Below, piece after piece: positions 44,451 through 55,600 of a DNA stretch of 64,000 nucleotides. The position numbers were made by a program, and so were the translations under genes. The DNA is from Arcuatula senhousia (taxonomy: Eukaryota > Mollusca > Bivalvia > Mytilida > Mytilidae), in the NCBI GenBank assembly GCA_963971305.1, contig OZ020303.1:32600106-32664105 (forward strand), read 5' to 3'. The notes under the pieces are model-generated. The model worked only from the letters and a program-made list of their open reading frames with translations, was not told the origin of the DNA and searched no databases. The stretch's first letter is position 1, and every line of letters starts with the position of its first letter.

Positions 44451-45069
44451 TATGTCGCCTGCAACGTGTTGCAGAAGCGACATATAGGGGTTACTTTGGC
44501 ACTATCCGTCGTCTTGCGTCGTCGTCCTGCGTCGTCGTCCTGCGGCGTCACAAAAATTTCCGTCACAGTTTTCCAGGCAACTACATGCCACAGCCTCTTG
44601 ATATTTGGTATGTAGCTTCATTGCATAGTACTGTAAGGTGTAAAGCGATTTTATGCCCGAAAAATAACTACTTCCTGTTTGACGAATACTTAATGTTTTA
44701 TATAATGGACATAGATGCCAAATTTTCGTCGCAGTTTTCCAGGCAACTACATGCCACAGCCTCTTGATATTTGGTATGTAGCTTTATTGCATAGTACTAT
44801 AAGGTGTAAAGCGATTTTATGCCCGAAAAATGACGACTTCCTGTTTGACGAATACTTAACGTTTTATATATAATGGACATCGATGCCAAATTTTCGTCGC
44901 AGTTTTCCAGGCAACTACATGCCACAGCCGCTTGATATTTGGTATGAAGCTTCATTGCATAGTACTTTAAGGTGTGAGGAGATTTAATGCCCAAAAATTA
45001 ACTGCTTCCTGTTTGGCGAACAAATATAGATACGCAGGCGACATATGCCTTCCGGGGAAGGCTCCATCT
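44451..45069 (+). mobile_element. GTCGCCTGCAAC element with about 180-bp tandem core
   Basis: The left end is a hairpin (TATGTCGC..TGCAACGTGTTGCA..GCGACATA, 44451-44485), followed by a GTCGTC tract. Three core units share CAGTTTTCCAGGCAACTACA and TGCCACAGCC-CTTGATATTT. The right end is GCGACATATGCCTTCC and a CCGGGGAAGG stretch. It is in the GNL2-CCDC25 intergenic region. Confidence 0.75.
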
Positions 45070-45339
45070 AGTTACATGAAGTCCATGCACATTATACTTG
45101 TACGTGTCATTTCATGTCATTTTTTTTATTTTAGGATACTTGTATGGTAAAAGAGAAAACTGTTACCAAAGAAGAGAATAATTGTTCTGGATTAAAAATA
45201 TTAAAAAAAAATACTCCAAAGAATACATTACATTAATGTATTGAATGTTTTTCAACATGTTACTATTTAAAATGTCCATACTGTTTTAATACTGTATGAA
45301 AGTGATTTTGGTATTATGTTGCATAGAGTAACCAAATTA

Positions 45340-46010
45340 TTTTTTGTATCAAGCCTGCACACTGCTTCATTGTCATCATAAAAGTATTTTGAATGGATTT
45401 ATCCCATTGCAGACTACTATCAGCACAACACATGCACTGTCAAGCAAATATAAAATGGCTTTCAATTCTATAATCCATAAAACCAAAAATGAAACCAGGA
45501 GATACTTAAGATGGTATGCCCAACTTAACTGCAAGACAACTATTATACCAAAGTGACCTCAGGTGCTTCAATAAAAAAGCTGTACCTGCTTGTTACATTT
45601 ATTGAGGATGGATCATATTCAGTAACAATTAAACAATTATTTGGAAAGTCCCTGCTTTTTGTTTAATGGTGATAATGATTTATGGATTGATGTTTGCATG
45701 TTGAGGATTGTATTTGCTTCTGGGGTAAACTTGCAGGTTAAAGCTAGTTTTCTGAGAATGATACATAAAATGTATCATGAAACTTTTTACACACCAGGAT
45801 ATGAGGATATGATCAACAAAATCGCCGTAAAATTAGCTTCTGTAGTAATCATTGATACTAGATTACCTACTGGTTATGTTATTATTATAAATATCATGAA
45901 ACTTAATTCACATATGCAAATGTTGCATTTGAAAATCAATAACAGCAGTAAAAACTGTTTGACCTTTCAAAACACTAAAATAATGTTGCCTCCTCCCATG
46001 TTATTCTAAA
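45340..46010 (+). other. Two unassigned open frames
   Basis: Frames at 45344-45556 (70 codons) and 45641-46009 (122 codons) have protein-like composition, including CMLRIVFASGVNLQVKASFL and ETFYTPGYEDMINKIAVKLA. No family was recognised and no splice or promoter context supports a gene. They may be remnants of a transposon protein. Confidence 0.25.
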
Positions 46011-46439
46011 TGATACAGATTTGACCTTGAGTTTGAAGGTCAAGGTCAACTGTACACTTGTCATCTCATGGTGAAGTGTATACATTCCAAATATCAAAGC
46101 CCTTTGTCCAATAATAAAATGTTGTCGACTGGTCTCCCTTACATGTAAAACTAGCATTTCTTTGACTGGGGTCAGAGGTAAAGGTCATGGTCTCATATGA
46201 GGTACATTTGGTATAAAACACAGCTTCTTGTACTTGTCATAATATCAAAGCCATAGGTCAAGGATATTAAAAGTATTGTCTGGACATCATGGACCTGCTT
46301 TAAATAAAAACAAGCATTAAAAGGACCAGGATATATGAGAGTTATTATTGTCTCATTAAAATCCACATGCCAAAAATCAAAAATGACCCAAACCGACTTT
46401 GCATGAAAAACTAGCATTGTCTGGTGTAGAATACCGGGA

Positions 46440-47400
46440 GTGTGTCCGTCACACTTTGTTGTTACCGATTTCTAAGCTATCAGCCCTAGGCTTACAATAT
46501 CTGGTATAAAGCTTCAAGGGTTGTTCCTGATATAGTGGGATGGTTTTCTAGGTCTGTCGTTTACCTACTTCTTGTTGAATTAGCTGACTTTAATCATTTT
46601 AATGATATGACCAAAAAATAATGCCCCATTTCGCAATTATTTTTCCACAATCAATAAACCATATTCAAAAAGTATAATTTTATGTTGATTAAATCAGGGA
46701 TGATTTTATTCCGCTTAAAAGCGGAATTCCGCTTTTCGTTTGACTGTCATCCGTTTTAAATTTAAAAATTCCGATTTTTTCAGTTTTACGAAAATCCGGA
46801 TTTTTTTCCCACTCTATACCGTTTCCGGTCTAATTTATAAATGTGAAGGTACAAAGAGTTTCACGATACTATACTAACATCTCTGTAAGTGTTCATCCGT
46901 GCGGAAAATATAGGTCACATCCTGTATCCGAAGCATGCATTGTGCTTAGCATCACTAGGTACACCTACCATACCAATATGGTTGCTTTGGCACTTGTCAG
47001 TAAAAAGGCATGGACTTAAACCATTCCTCTATAAGTGGTAATTCATGTGGAAAATATAGGTCACAACCATCATGATCATCTAAAGCATACATTGTGCTTC
47101 ACATCACTAGGTGCACCACCATACCAATATAGTTGATGTGGCACATGCCAGTAAGAAGGAATGGACTTTAACCATTCTTCTATAAGTGGTCATTCATGTG
47201 GAAAATATAGGTCTCATCCAGCATCCGAAGCATGCATTGTGCTTAGCATCACTAGGTGCACCTACCATATCAATATGACTGATCAATGTGACATTTGTCA
47301 GTAAGTGGGAATTTGGAAAAGGGAGATTTGGGACGGATGGACGGACGAACATACACAAACACTATATGGCCTTCTACTTCCGTAGATGGGGCATGAAAAA
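46440..47400 (+). mobile_element. Element with three GCATTGTGCTTAGCATCACT units
   Basis: About three units at 46870-47300 share TGGAAAATATAGGTC, AGCATGCATTGTGCTTAGCA and ACCATACCAATATGG. An ACGGATGGACGGACGAAC tract and a CTACTTCCGTAG hairpin follow near 47330-47390. Pearl-like layout. Confidence 0.55.
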
Positions 47401-47540
47401 TAAAAATAGATTGCGACTTTCTTACATGTCGCTACAACTATATATAGGCTTATGATATTTGGTATTAAGCCTCAGAGCGTTTTCAGGTCCGTGGCTTTTC
47501 TACTTCCTGCAAAGAGCGGAACGAGAATTTTTGTCACTGC

Positions 47541-47557
47541 GGGGGGGGGGGGGGGGG
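47541..47557 (+). repeat. Poly(G) run
   Basis: Seventeen consecutive G. The length may be unreliable in sequencing. A second G run lies at about 49847-49858. Confidence 0.85.
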
Positions 47558-48257
47558 TCCCGGAATGATATCAGAGGTAAAGGTTTTTTTTCTGGTATAG
47601 GGAAAGGAAAGTGGAGGCATAATAAATAACATATTTACCATATTTCATAAACATCACAGTGTAGACCACACGTATGCAAAAATGTGTCGATCGTTGACCT
47701 GTATATATCTTTATATAATTATACAGGTCTATGAAAATGGTAACCTTTCCATTTTAGTTCTGTTAATTTCTAAGCACCTCTGACCTGTTTCTTCTGTAAC
47801 AAATCCTGATGATCCGGGCGCGAAGATTGGATTGACATTGAAGAAGATTTGGCGCCATGAGCATGGTTTAATCATTTTTTCAGTTTTAAATGCCTTCAGG
47901 ACCATTGCAATCTTAAATTTCTCCAGTACGTTTCCTTGTAAAATTGTTTTTCTTGGACACAGTTAATTATTATTGCAACTTGTGATATTGGAATATCCTA
48001 CTTCACAAGTTTTGTTATTCATGTTAAAGTATATTACTATACTAGTACAGCGACAGTAATGTTATAACACACTGAAATGACAATTCGTAAACTAACAATT
48101 AATAGAAACCCGGAAAATGGTATCTGAAAATAGGCATGAACATCCACAAGTACTGAAGTGGTGCTTGCAATTGCAATCGATATGAAATTAAATTCAAATG
48201 ATTCAAATCTCACCTAGCTCTCAAGTTATCCCTGGGTCTTCAAAAATTATCTATAGA

Positions 48258-48490
48258 ACAACTGTGCCGATTGCAGAACGGCAAGCAGCGCCTAGATCTA
48301 TATGGCTGGAAAAAAGATTTAATCCCTGTATATGGTTACGTCACAGATTCCCGTAGGGCTACTGTGCGACGGGCTCGTTGAAAGCTGCTGGTGGTTTGTC
48401 ATTGTTTTTTTTTCTAAAATTTACCGCTTGGCATGTGAGCTCAGTGTCGCGTTCACTTATTCTACATCTCATTGTTTTCTATTGGCAAAG
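48258..48490 (+). repeat. GCAGCGCC dispersed repeat, with insertion
   Basis: Matches 1715-1865 (CAAGCAGCGCCTAGATC, GCTGCTGGTGGTTTGTCATT, ACTTATTCTACATCTCATTG). About 75 extra bases separate the two halves. Confidence 0.55.
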
Positions 48491-48770
48491 ATATTGGAAT
48501 GAATACTTTGCAGATCACTGAAAGTAAACCATTGTTTATTCCGACATGGCATACATGAAAAAAATGCATCACAATGAAAGGCAAAATGTAGCAGCATGTT
48601 TATATACAGGCTATGGGCAAACCAAGCATTTTATGTGCTCACCTGCATGCTGCTTAATATTTTACTTTAATTTGCTTTGTGTTTTATGTTGTATCCATTT
48701 ATGTGTTGTTATTTGTTGGTCGGCAAAAAGCTCTACAGAGCTTACGTTTATTATGTTTGTTTAACCCGAC

Positions 48771-49248
48771 CCCGGGGGGGTCACTTCCATTATAAGATGA
48801 GATAGGGATGAGCCGCTGGAATAGGTGCCCTTTTCATGGTCTCAATTATATCAAAAGGGTGTGAAAATTAGTTGCTGTTATGTGATAAGGATATGCATTT
48901 CAAGATGAGATTATGTCACAAGGTTGGTATGTTGTATCTTAATCTGATGCTGATATCAGAAGCCAATTATCATCTGACTGACACCTTATTTGATAAGGTT
49001 ACAAACCACAATTGCCCCAGCAGGTGCTTAATCCTGCTCTCCATCATGATTAACCATGTTAACTCCATAATGTTCAGATTTCCTGTTATTTATACATAAT
49101 ATGCTAATATGTGAAAAGGTATACTTTTATCCTCAAAATATATGATTAGGTGTATTTTTTTAAATTTCAAAATATATGATAAGGGTGGGGGTCCCAAGGT
49201 GCCAGCGGCTCACCCCTACCAGAAATGGTTTTGAGTGACCCCCCCGGG
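48771..49248. mobile_element. 478-bp TIR element with 8-bp target duplication
   Basis: Terminal inverted repeats CCCGGGGGGGTCACT (15 bp) at both ends, flanked by perfect AACCCGAC duplications (48763-48770 and 49249-49256). An inner inverted pair GAGCCGCTGG/CCAGCGGCTC lies just inside. 8-bp duplications fit hAT or P-type transposons. No transposase. It sits inside the 3' end of an older LINE-like sequence. Confidence 0.88.
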
Positions 49249-49570
49249 AACCCGACTTCAAATAAAGTTTCTTAGTCTTAGTCTTAGACTGCATGAATCA
49301 TGTGAATACGTGCAAACATGAAAAAAATGCTCAAGTTTGCAATTTACTAATGAGATCTCGACCGGCAAACTCATCCATTTTCCTATATGGCCCTATCTAT
49401 TAAAAAGCAAAAATACCCAAAAACATACAAAGTAGTTTTAATAGAATATTTTGATTGGTCTGTATTTCGGGACCTGTTTCATATTCATGATAAAATTAGC
49501 ACGTGTATATGTTTACATATAAACTTTAAACCAATGAAATGTACCATAATTATTCTCCTCGATTTGTAAT

Positions 49571-49581
49571 CCGCCATCTTG
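49571..49581 (-). promoter_or_regulatory. YY1-type motif upstream of CCDC25
   Basis: CCGCCATCTTG on the plus strand is the reverse of CAAGATGGCGG, a canonical YY1 site often found close to transcription starts of housekeeping genes. It lies 77 bases before the CCDC25 ATG, which suggests that transcription starts here and not near GNL2. Confidence 0.45.
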
Positions 49582-49657
49582 TTTTCGGTAGAAAATTCGT
49601 TAAATTCCCCTCTCTATGAATTCCCCTGATCGAACCTCATCATAAAACTACATTATC

Positions 49658-49682
49658 ATGGTTTTTTTCTTTACAACAACAG
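49658..49682 (+). CDS. CCDC25: CCDC25 exon 1 (25-base coding start)
   Basis: Only 25 coding bases, encoding MVFFFTTT plus one base, with donor ACAG|GTATTT. It was chosen because it joins exon 2 in phase and reproduces the family start MVFYFTSxxV. An alternative continuous frame upstream of exon 2 lacks this match. Confidence 0.82.
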
Positions 49683-52600
49683 GTATTTTTTTAAATTGTA
49701 AAATGTGTCTTGTTTGTATATATGTCATGATTTTATGACCTCAATGGGCCCCTCTAATTGGGCTAAATAAAGAATTTGAATTTATACCCTGTTGTCGACT
49801 GTGTTGTACATGTAACTCAGTGTTCCCCTAACACATGCACTTGTTTGGGGGGGGGGGGGTGTAAAGGGTTAATATGAGTCAGGTTAAACCTGTGACACTC
49901 CCAAAGTTACAATTAATTATTTTATTCATTTTGTTGTTCGAAAATAAAAACAAACTAGCTTTGCTTGCGTTTAATGACGTCTAAAATTTTCAAAGCGGAA
50001 GCGTATAATATTCGAGGAATGTTTTTATTTTCCGTGGTATCGTAATTTTGATTTTTATATTTTCTTGTGTTTCGGTTTTGCCATGGCTGTATGTCTATGG
50101 GCTCCGATTTTGCCTGTACAGTACACCAAGAGACATACATTTTTTTTTGTACCGTGACTGAACACCATGATAGTGGTACACCACTCTAAGAGTGGTAGCC
50201 CATAACTTTTTTATTAAACAAGATTGTCTTAAAATTCTTGTTGGAAATTGTTCTGTATAACCATTCACTCTAAATGTAAAATGATTTTTTTTTTAATCTT
50301 TAACCTCAAAAAAGATATTTGTTACATGTATGTCTCTATGTATGTGTACCACTATCACGGTGTTCAGTCACGGTATGTCTCTTGGTGTACTGTATTTTAG
50401 CCCTGTGTTTCGTGTTGGACAACCTATTTCTTGTGTGTAATTATCTTTTTTGTTTCAAAATCTGGAACATGTTGAACATTGTTGAAATCAGTTGACATTA
50501 TCCTCAAAAACTTTTAAAAACCAAACAAATTTATTGAATTTCACAATTATTGAAATTCATTTTGCCATGTTTCATGATTGGTGATTTTTAACTTCTGCTT
50601 CATTTTCGGTATTTTTAAACACATATTTTTGTGTTTTGATCCCCCTTTACCTACCTCTTGTTTCATTAAAAATTTATCATATACTCTTAAATTAATATAT
50701 TGCTAACCAATCACATGATTACATGTACATGTATGAAGCAGTAATCAGGTTGTGAGGAACTCTTACGGGAATACTACATGTATATCCCAAAATGGATATA
50801 ATATTCCAACTTGGACTTATACAATGTACATATACTCCAATTGCAATAATATGAATTAGGTTGCTACCTATTGAGGGGACTCGAGATAACAATGCATTAA
50901 CAGGGCTGTCAAGTTTTGATGAGTTGTTTGCATGAGATTTGTAAAAAAAAAATAGATGAATAAAATTGGATGCCAAATTTGAGACTAGATGTCTGAGTCT
51001 CACACAACTTTTGTGAGACCTGACAGGTCTGGATTAATTTAAGCAGCATACAGTATACCAAGAGATTTTACATGACTTAACACTGACATAGAATACACAT
51101 AAACACTCTTTTGGTTATAAGGATTAACTTTTCACAGTATCATCATAAATTTTAAGACTCATGATCCCTAAAAAATAAGAAGAAAAAACATGTTTGTTGG
51201 AATACTGTTAACTAAAGGTCTATGTTTTACAAATTTTGAAAAATATTATGATGTTGATTTTTTTTCATTTTAAATTAACAAAATAAACATTTTAAAGAAA
51301 ACCTTGCATTTGTGAAAAAGGGGCAAAAATCACCATTCCTTTTAAATCCTTTTGTACACAGCTTAAGCACAATGAATTTACAGGGCCTTCCCTTTACAAG
51401 TCATCTACCTGCGGGTACTATTTCCCAAATAATGGAGTGGGGGTATGCATTATAGAAGGACTAAGTTCAACCCCTGCTTTGCTTTACAAGGACTATCTTG
51501 CTTGGTGTAACAATTCAAAATAACCATGACTGATGTATTAATCTGCAATAAAAACAGCCAGCCACATTGACCACTTATTGTTTTCAGTCACTTTGAAATG
51601 TTTTGATAAAAATATGATTTAAGATTACCGGTATATAAATTCTTTAGAACTAATTTGAAAGTTATCAACATGACCAAAGAATGAGCAAAACCCCTTCTTG
51701 ACATACATGACATACATGTACAGTAAAATAATTTATTACATGTACTATGAATAAGTAGAAGATAACGAAATGTGGAATAAGTGTACACGGCACAACCTAC
51801 AATATAAACGACAATTTTAAAAAAATCCACAATGGAAAACAGCCAGCAGCTTTCAATGTGACCAGTGGTTGCTGCTCACTGTTTTTCAATTGGCCCTGGA
51901 TTGAAAATAAACTACATATGATTCAAGCCAAATCCTAAAGTGCAATGAAAGACCATCTTCTTGACAAAAAAAAAGACAAACATCTATCTCAAAATAAAGA
52001 TTTTATGATAATATTGCTGTTATCTTCAATCATATTCATTTCTTTTACAGTTACATCACCACCACATACCATTTATATGGGATTGGATAAACATGAAAGT
52101 AAGTATCACTTAAAAACTTCTTATTAAATTTAATCATCCAAATTGTAATGTTAAATTAATCATCTTAAAGTTAGTATCACTAAAAGAATATTAATTAAAT
52201 TGAATTATCCAAAATGTTAATCCTCTTAAATATGTTGAATAGAAGATAGTCCTTTACAACAATGTTGGTTTGAGAAAGATAACTGATGCCCCTTGATTTT
52301 CACCTTGAACACATGTATAAAGCTTTACTATCTTTAAGGTTTATTGCCCTAAAAATTATTTAAGACAGTTTGCCTTTAATTGATTAAAATGTTTAATTAT
52401 TGCAGATGAGGACCTTATAAAATGGGGATTTCCTGAAGATGTTTGGTAAGGATTTTATATTGAAACTCAATATTTGAAATAAGTTAGTAACTATTAAGAA
52501 ATAGAAAATCATTTTCATGGTTGCAATATTTCCTCTATTTTATCGATAAAATGCTTTTAAAAAACTTCTGAAACCTAATTTTTAACATCATATTTACAGT

Positions 52601-55600
52601 TTTATATGAAAAAATCATCATAAATAGATGTTGAAGATTTGTCATTGATCTTTACATGACCTTAACTGTACAATCCTCTCATTGTTAAATTTATGTGTTC
52701 CTGAAGTGGAAATGCAACTATCAAATGTTAGAAGTTCTTCAAAACAAAGGAAAAAAAATAAATGGATATTTATTACTGCAGACAAAATAAATATGTAGAA
52801 TTACTTAACAGCAGAGTGAACTCAGTTGACAATAAAAGATAATCTAGTTGCTTCAGAAGCAGTTCCTGCTTGCTCAACTCAAATTCAAGGGAGATAACTC
52901 ACTTTTCCATTTACCTACTTTCCAACCTTTGAATTTGAAATTTGCAATAATATTATTCATCTTATCTTTAGTGGTACCGTTACTGACTTTATGTAAAGCA
53001 TATAACAATCATTATCAAACGATTCTTCAAAAGTTGTATGTTTTTTAAGTCAAATTTATTTGTTACAGGTACTAGCACTTTAATGGAAATCTTTTCTTAT
53101 TGATCCTCTTATTTTTGTAGGTTTCACGTGGACAAAGTATCATCAGCACATGTGTATCTACGATTACATCCAGTAGGAATCAGGGATTTTTAATGTTTAT
53201 AGCGGGTTATGATTTATATAAAGCTTTATAAATGAAATAAAAAAATATATGAACATAATTCACCCAAAAAAGTTTTCCATCAAACATTTCAAAAAGTACA
53301 AGACAGGCAAATAACAAAACAATATCATTCCTAACATCAAAAGCCTTTTATGAATGATTTTAAGAGTTTAAGGGAAACAACTTTTAGGAGAAGATCTTCT
53401 TGTTGTACTTCAGCATTTTCATTAAATTTTGTAGACATCTTATCATCCATTTCCTCAGATTTTGAACATCATGAAACTTATATTACATGGACCTAAATTT
53501 GTTAACATCATCGTGGAATGAAGATTGACAAAATGAGTTCAGTTTCTGAAACAAATAGTGACTAACATGTATATTCAAAGATTCATAATTTTTTGGGCAG
53601 ATTTAAAGGCATATTGTCTACCAAAAAATATTTTTTTGTAAAACCAAAATATTGTCATCAGACTATTTGTTTTGTTTATTTAGAAAGATACAAACGTTCA
53701 AAATAGGACTAGGGTACCTCATTACATTAAAAATTGAAAATTATATAATATTTGTAAAGCTTTACAAAAATTCATATTCATGAGATGTAGATGAGCTTAA
53801 GCATGCGCACTATACTTTCTTTGATTGAAAACTTCCATAGTTCTTGTACGTGGTGCATAAACTATTTCTCGAAGTTTAAGCTCGGAAGAAAATTAAAACG
53901 GCAACCAAATATTAGAGCTACTTAATGAATAGAACTGACAATTATTGCATGTATTAAGTTTTGAATGTGATTTAAAAGGTAAACACAAAAAATATTGGTA
54001 TTTTTTCAACATATCAATGTATTCGGGGACAAAACCCGAGATTCCGATTAGTGTCCGTGTTAAAACTACTCAGTTTAAATCTGTGTCAATGTGACGTAAT
54101 GCAGGTAAATAAAATATCAATCAATATTGTCGAGCTATTTTAATCGAAATAAAGTACTTTTGAGGCAAAATTGATTGCAAATTTGTTTTTCAATATTCAT
54201 TTAATTGCATTTCGATCTAATTGACACTAAAAAATTGGGGGTTAAAAAAAAGAGTTTGCCGTAGACAATATGCCTTTAATGAAGTGATTGTAACAACAGG
54301 ATAGTAGGGGGAAAATTTTTGAACGGTTATTTTTCAGCAATTACAAATCCATTTTTAGCTCACCTGGACCGAAGGTCCATGTGAGCTTTTACCATCACTT
54401 GGCCTCCGTCGTCGTCGTCGTCGTCGTCGTCTGTCGTCCGTCGTCGTCTGTAAACAATTTTTCAAACGTTAACTTGTCCGACACCATAAGTCCAATTGCA
54501 ACCAAACTTGGTATGGTTGTTTAGTGGCATTATGTGTACAAAACCATCGTTCGGAATTTTGATTCGTAAAAAAACATGGCCGCCATGGCTAAAAATAGAA
54601 CATAGGGGTCAAATTACAGTTTTTTGCAAAAAACTCAAAAACGGCTACAGATATCAAAATTCTGGCATAGGTTAAAAGTGATCAGCACCTCAAGATCTAC
54701 CTGCCCTGAAATTTTCAAGAAGATCCAACAACCGATGTAGGAGTTATTGCCCTTTTTCTGGATTTTTTCAAAATTTTGCATTTGTTTTGTCTTATATCTT
54801 GAAAACTATACAAGATATTTCAAAAATTCAAATTGCATATGATTAAGCACATCAAGATCTACATTTCATGTAATTAGGTCAAAGCTGTAGAACCATTTCT
54901 TTTAGGAGTTATGGCCCTTAAAGCATCAAAATTTACCATTTTTCATTACTTTTCCCCTGAATTTCAAAGATTAACTTGTCTGACACCATACATCCAACTT
55001 CAACCAAACTTGGCACAGTTGTTGAATAGCATAAATGCTACAAATCCATCGTTCAGATTTTGGATACGTAAAAAAATATGGCCGCCATGGCTACATATAG
55101 AACATAGGGGTAAATTGCAGTTTTCTGCTAATTACTCAAAAATAGTTACAGATATCAAAATTCTGATGGAGACAAAAGTGATCAGCATCTCAAGATCTAC
55201 CTGCTCTGAAAATTTCAAGAAGATCCAACAACGGATGTAGGAGTTATTGCCTTTTTTTCTGGTTTTTTCAAAATTTTGCACTTGTTTTGTCTTATATCTT
55301 GAAAACTATACAAGATATTTCAAAAATTCAAATTGCATATGATTAACAACATCAAGATCTACATTTCATGTAAATAGGTCAAAGCTGTAGAACCATTTCT
55401 TGTAGGAGTTATGGCCCTTAAAGCATCAAAATTTACCATTTTTCATTACTTTTCCCCTGAATTTCAAGGATTAACTTGTTTGACACAGTAAAACCAACTG
55501 CATCTTAACATGACACACTTTTTTAATGGCTTATATGCTGCAACTCTGTTGTTCAGATTTTTTATTTGTAAAAAAACATGGCTGCCATGGCTAAAAATAT

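Noticed and set aside
51945..52127. Continuous frame starting ATG before CCDC25 exon 2
   Set aside because: It runs through the polypyrimidine tract and acceptor; the MVFFFTTT exon at 49658 gives a better family match and correct phase.
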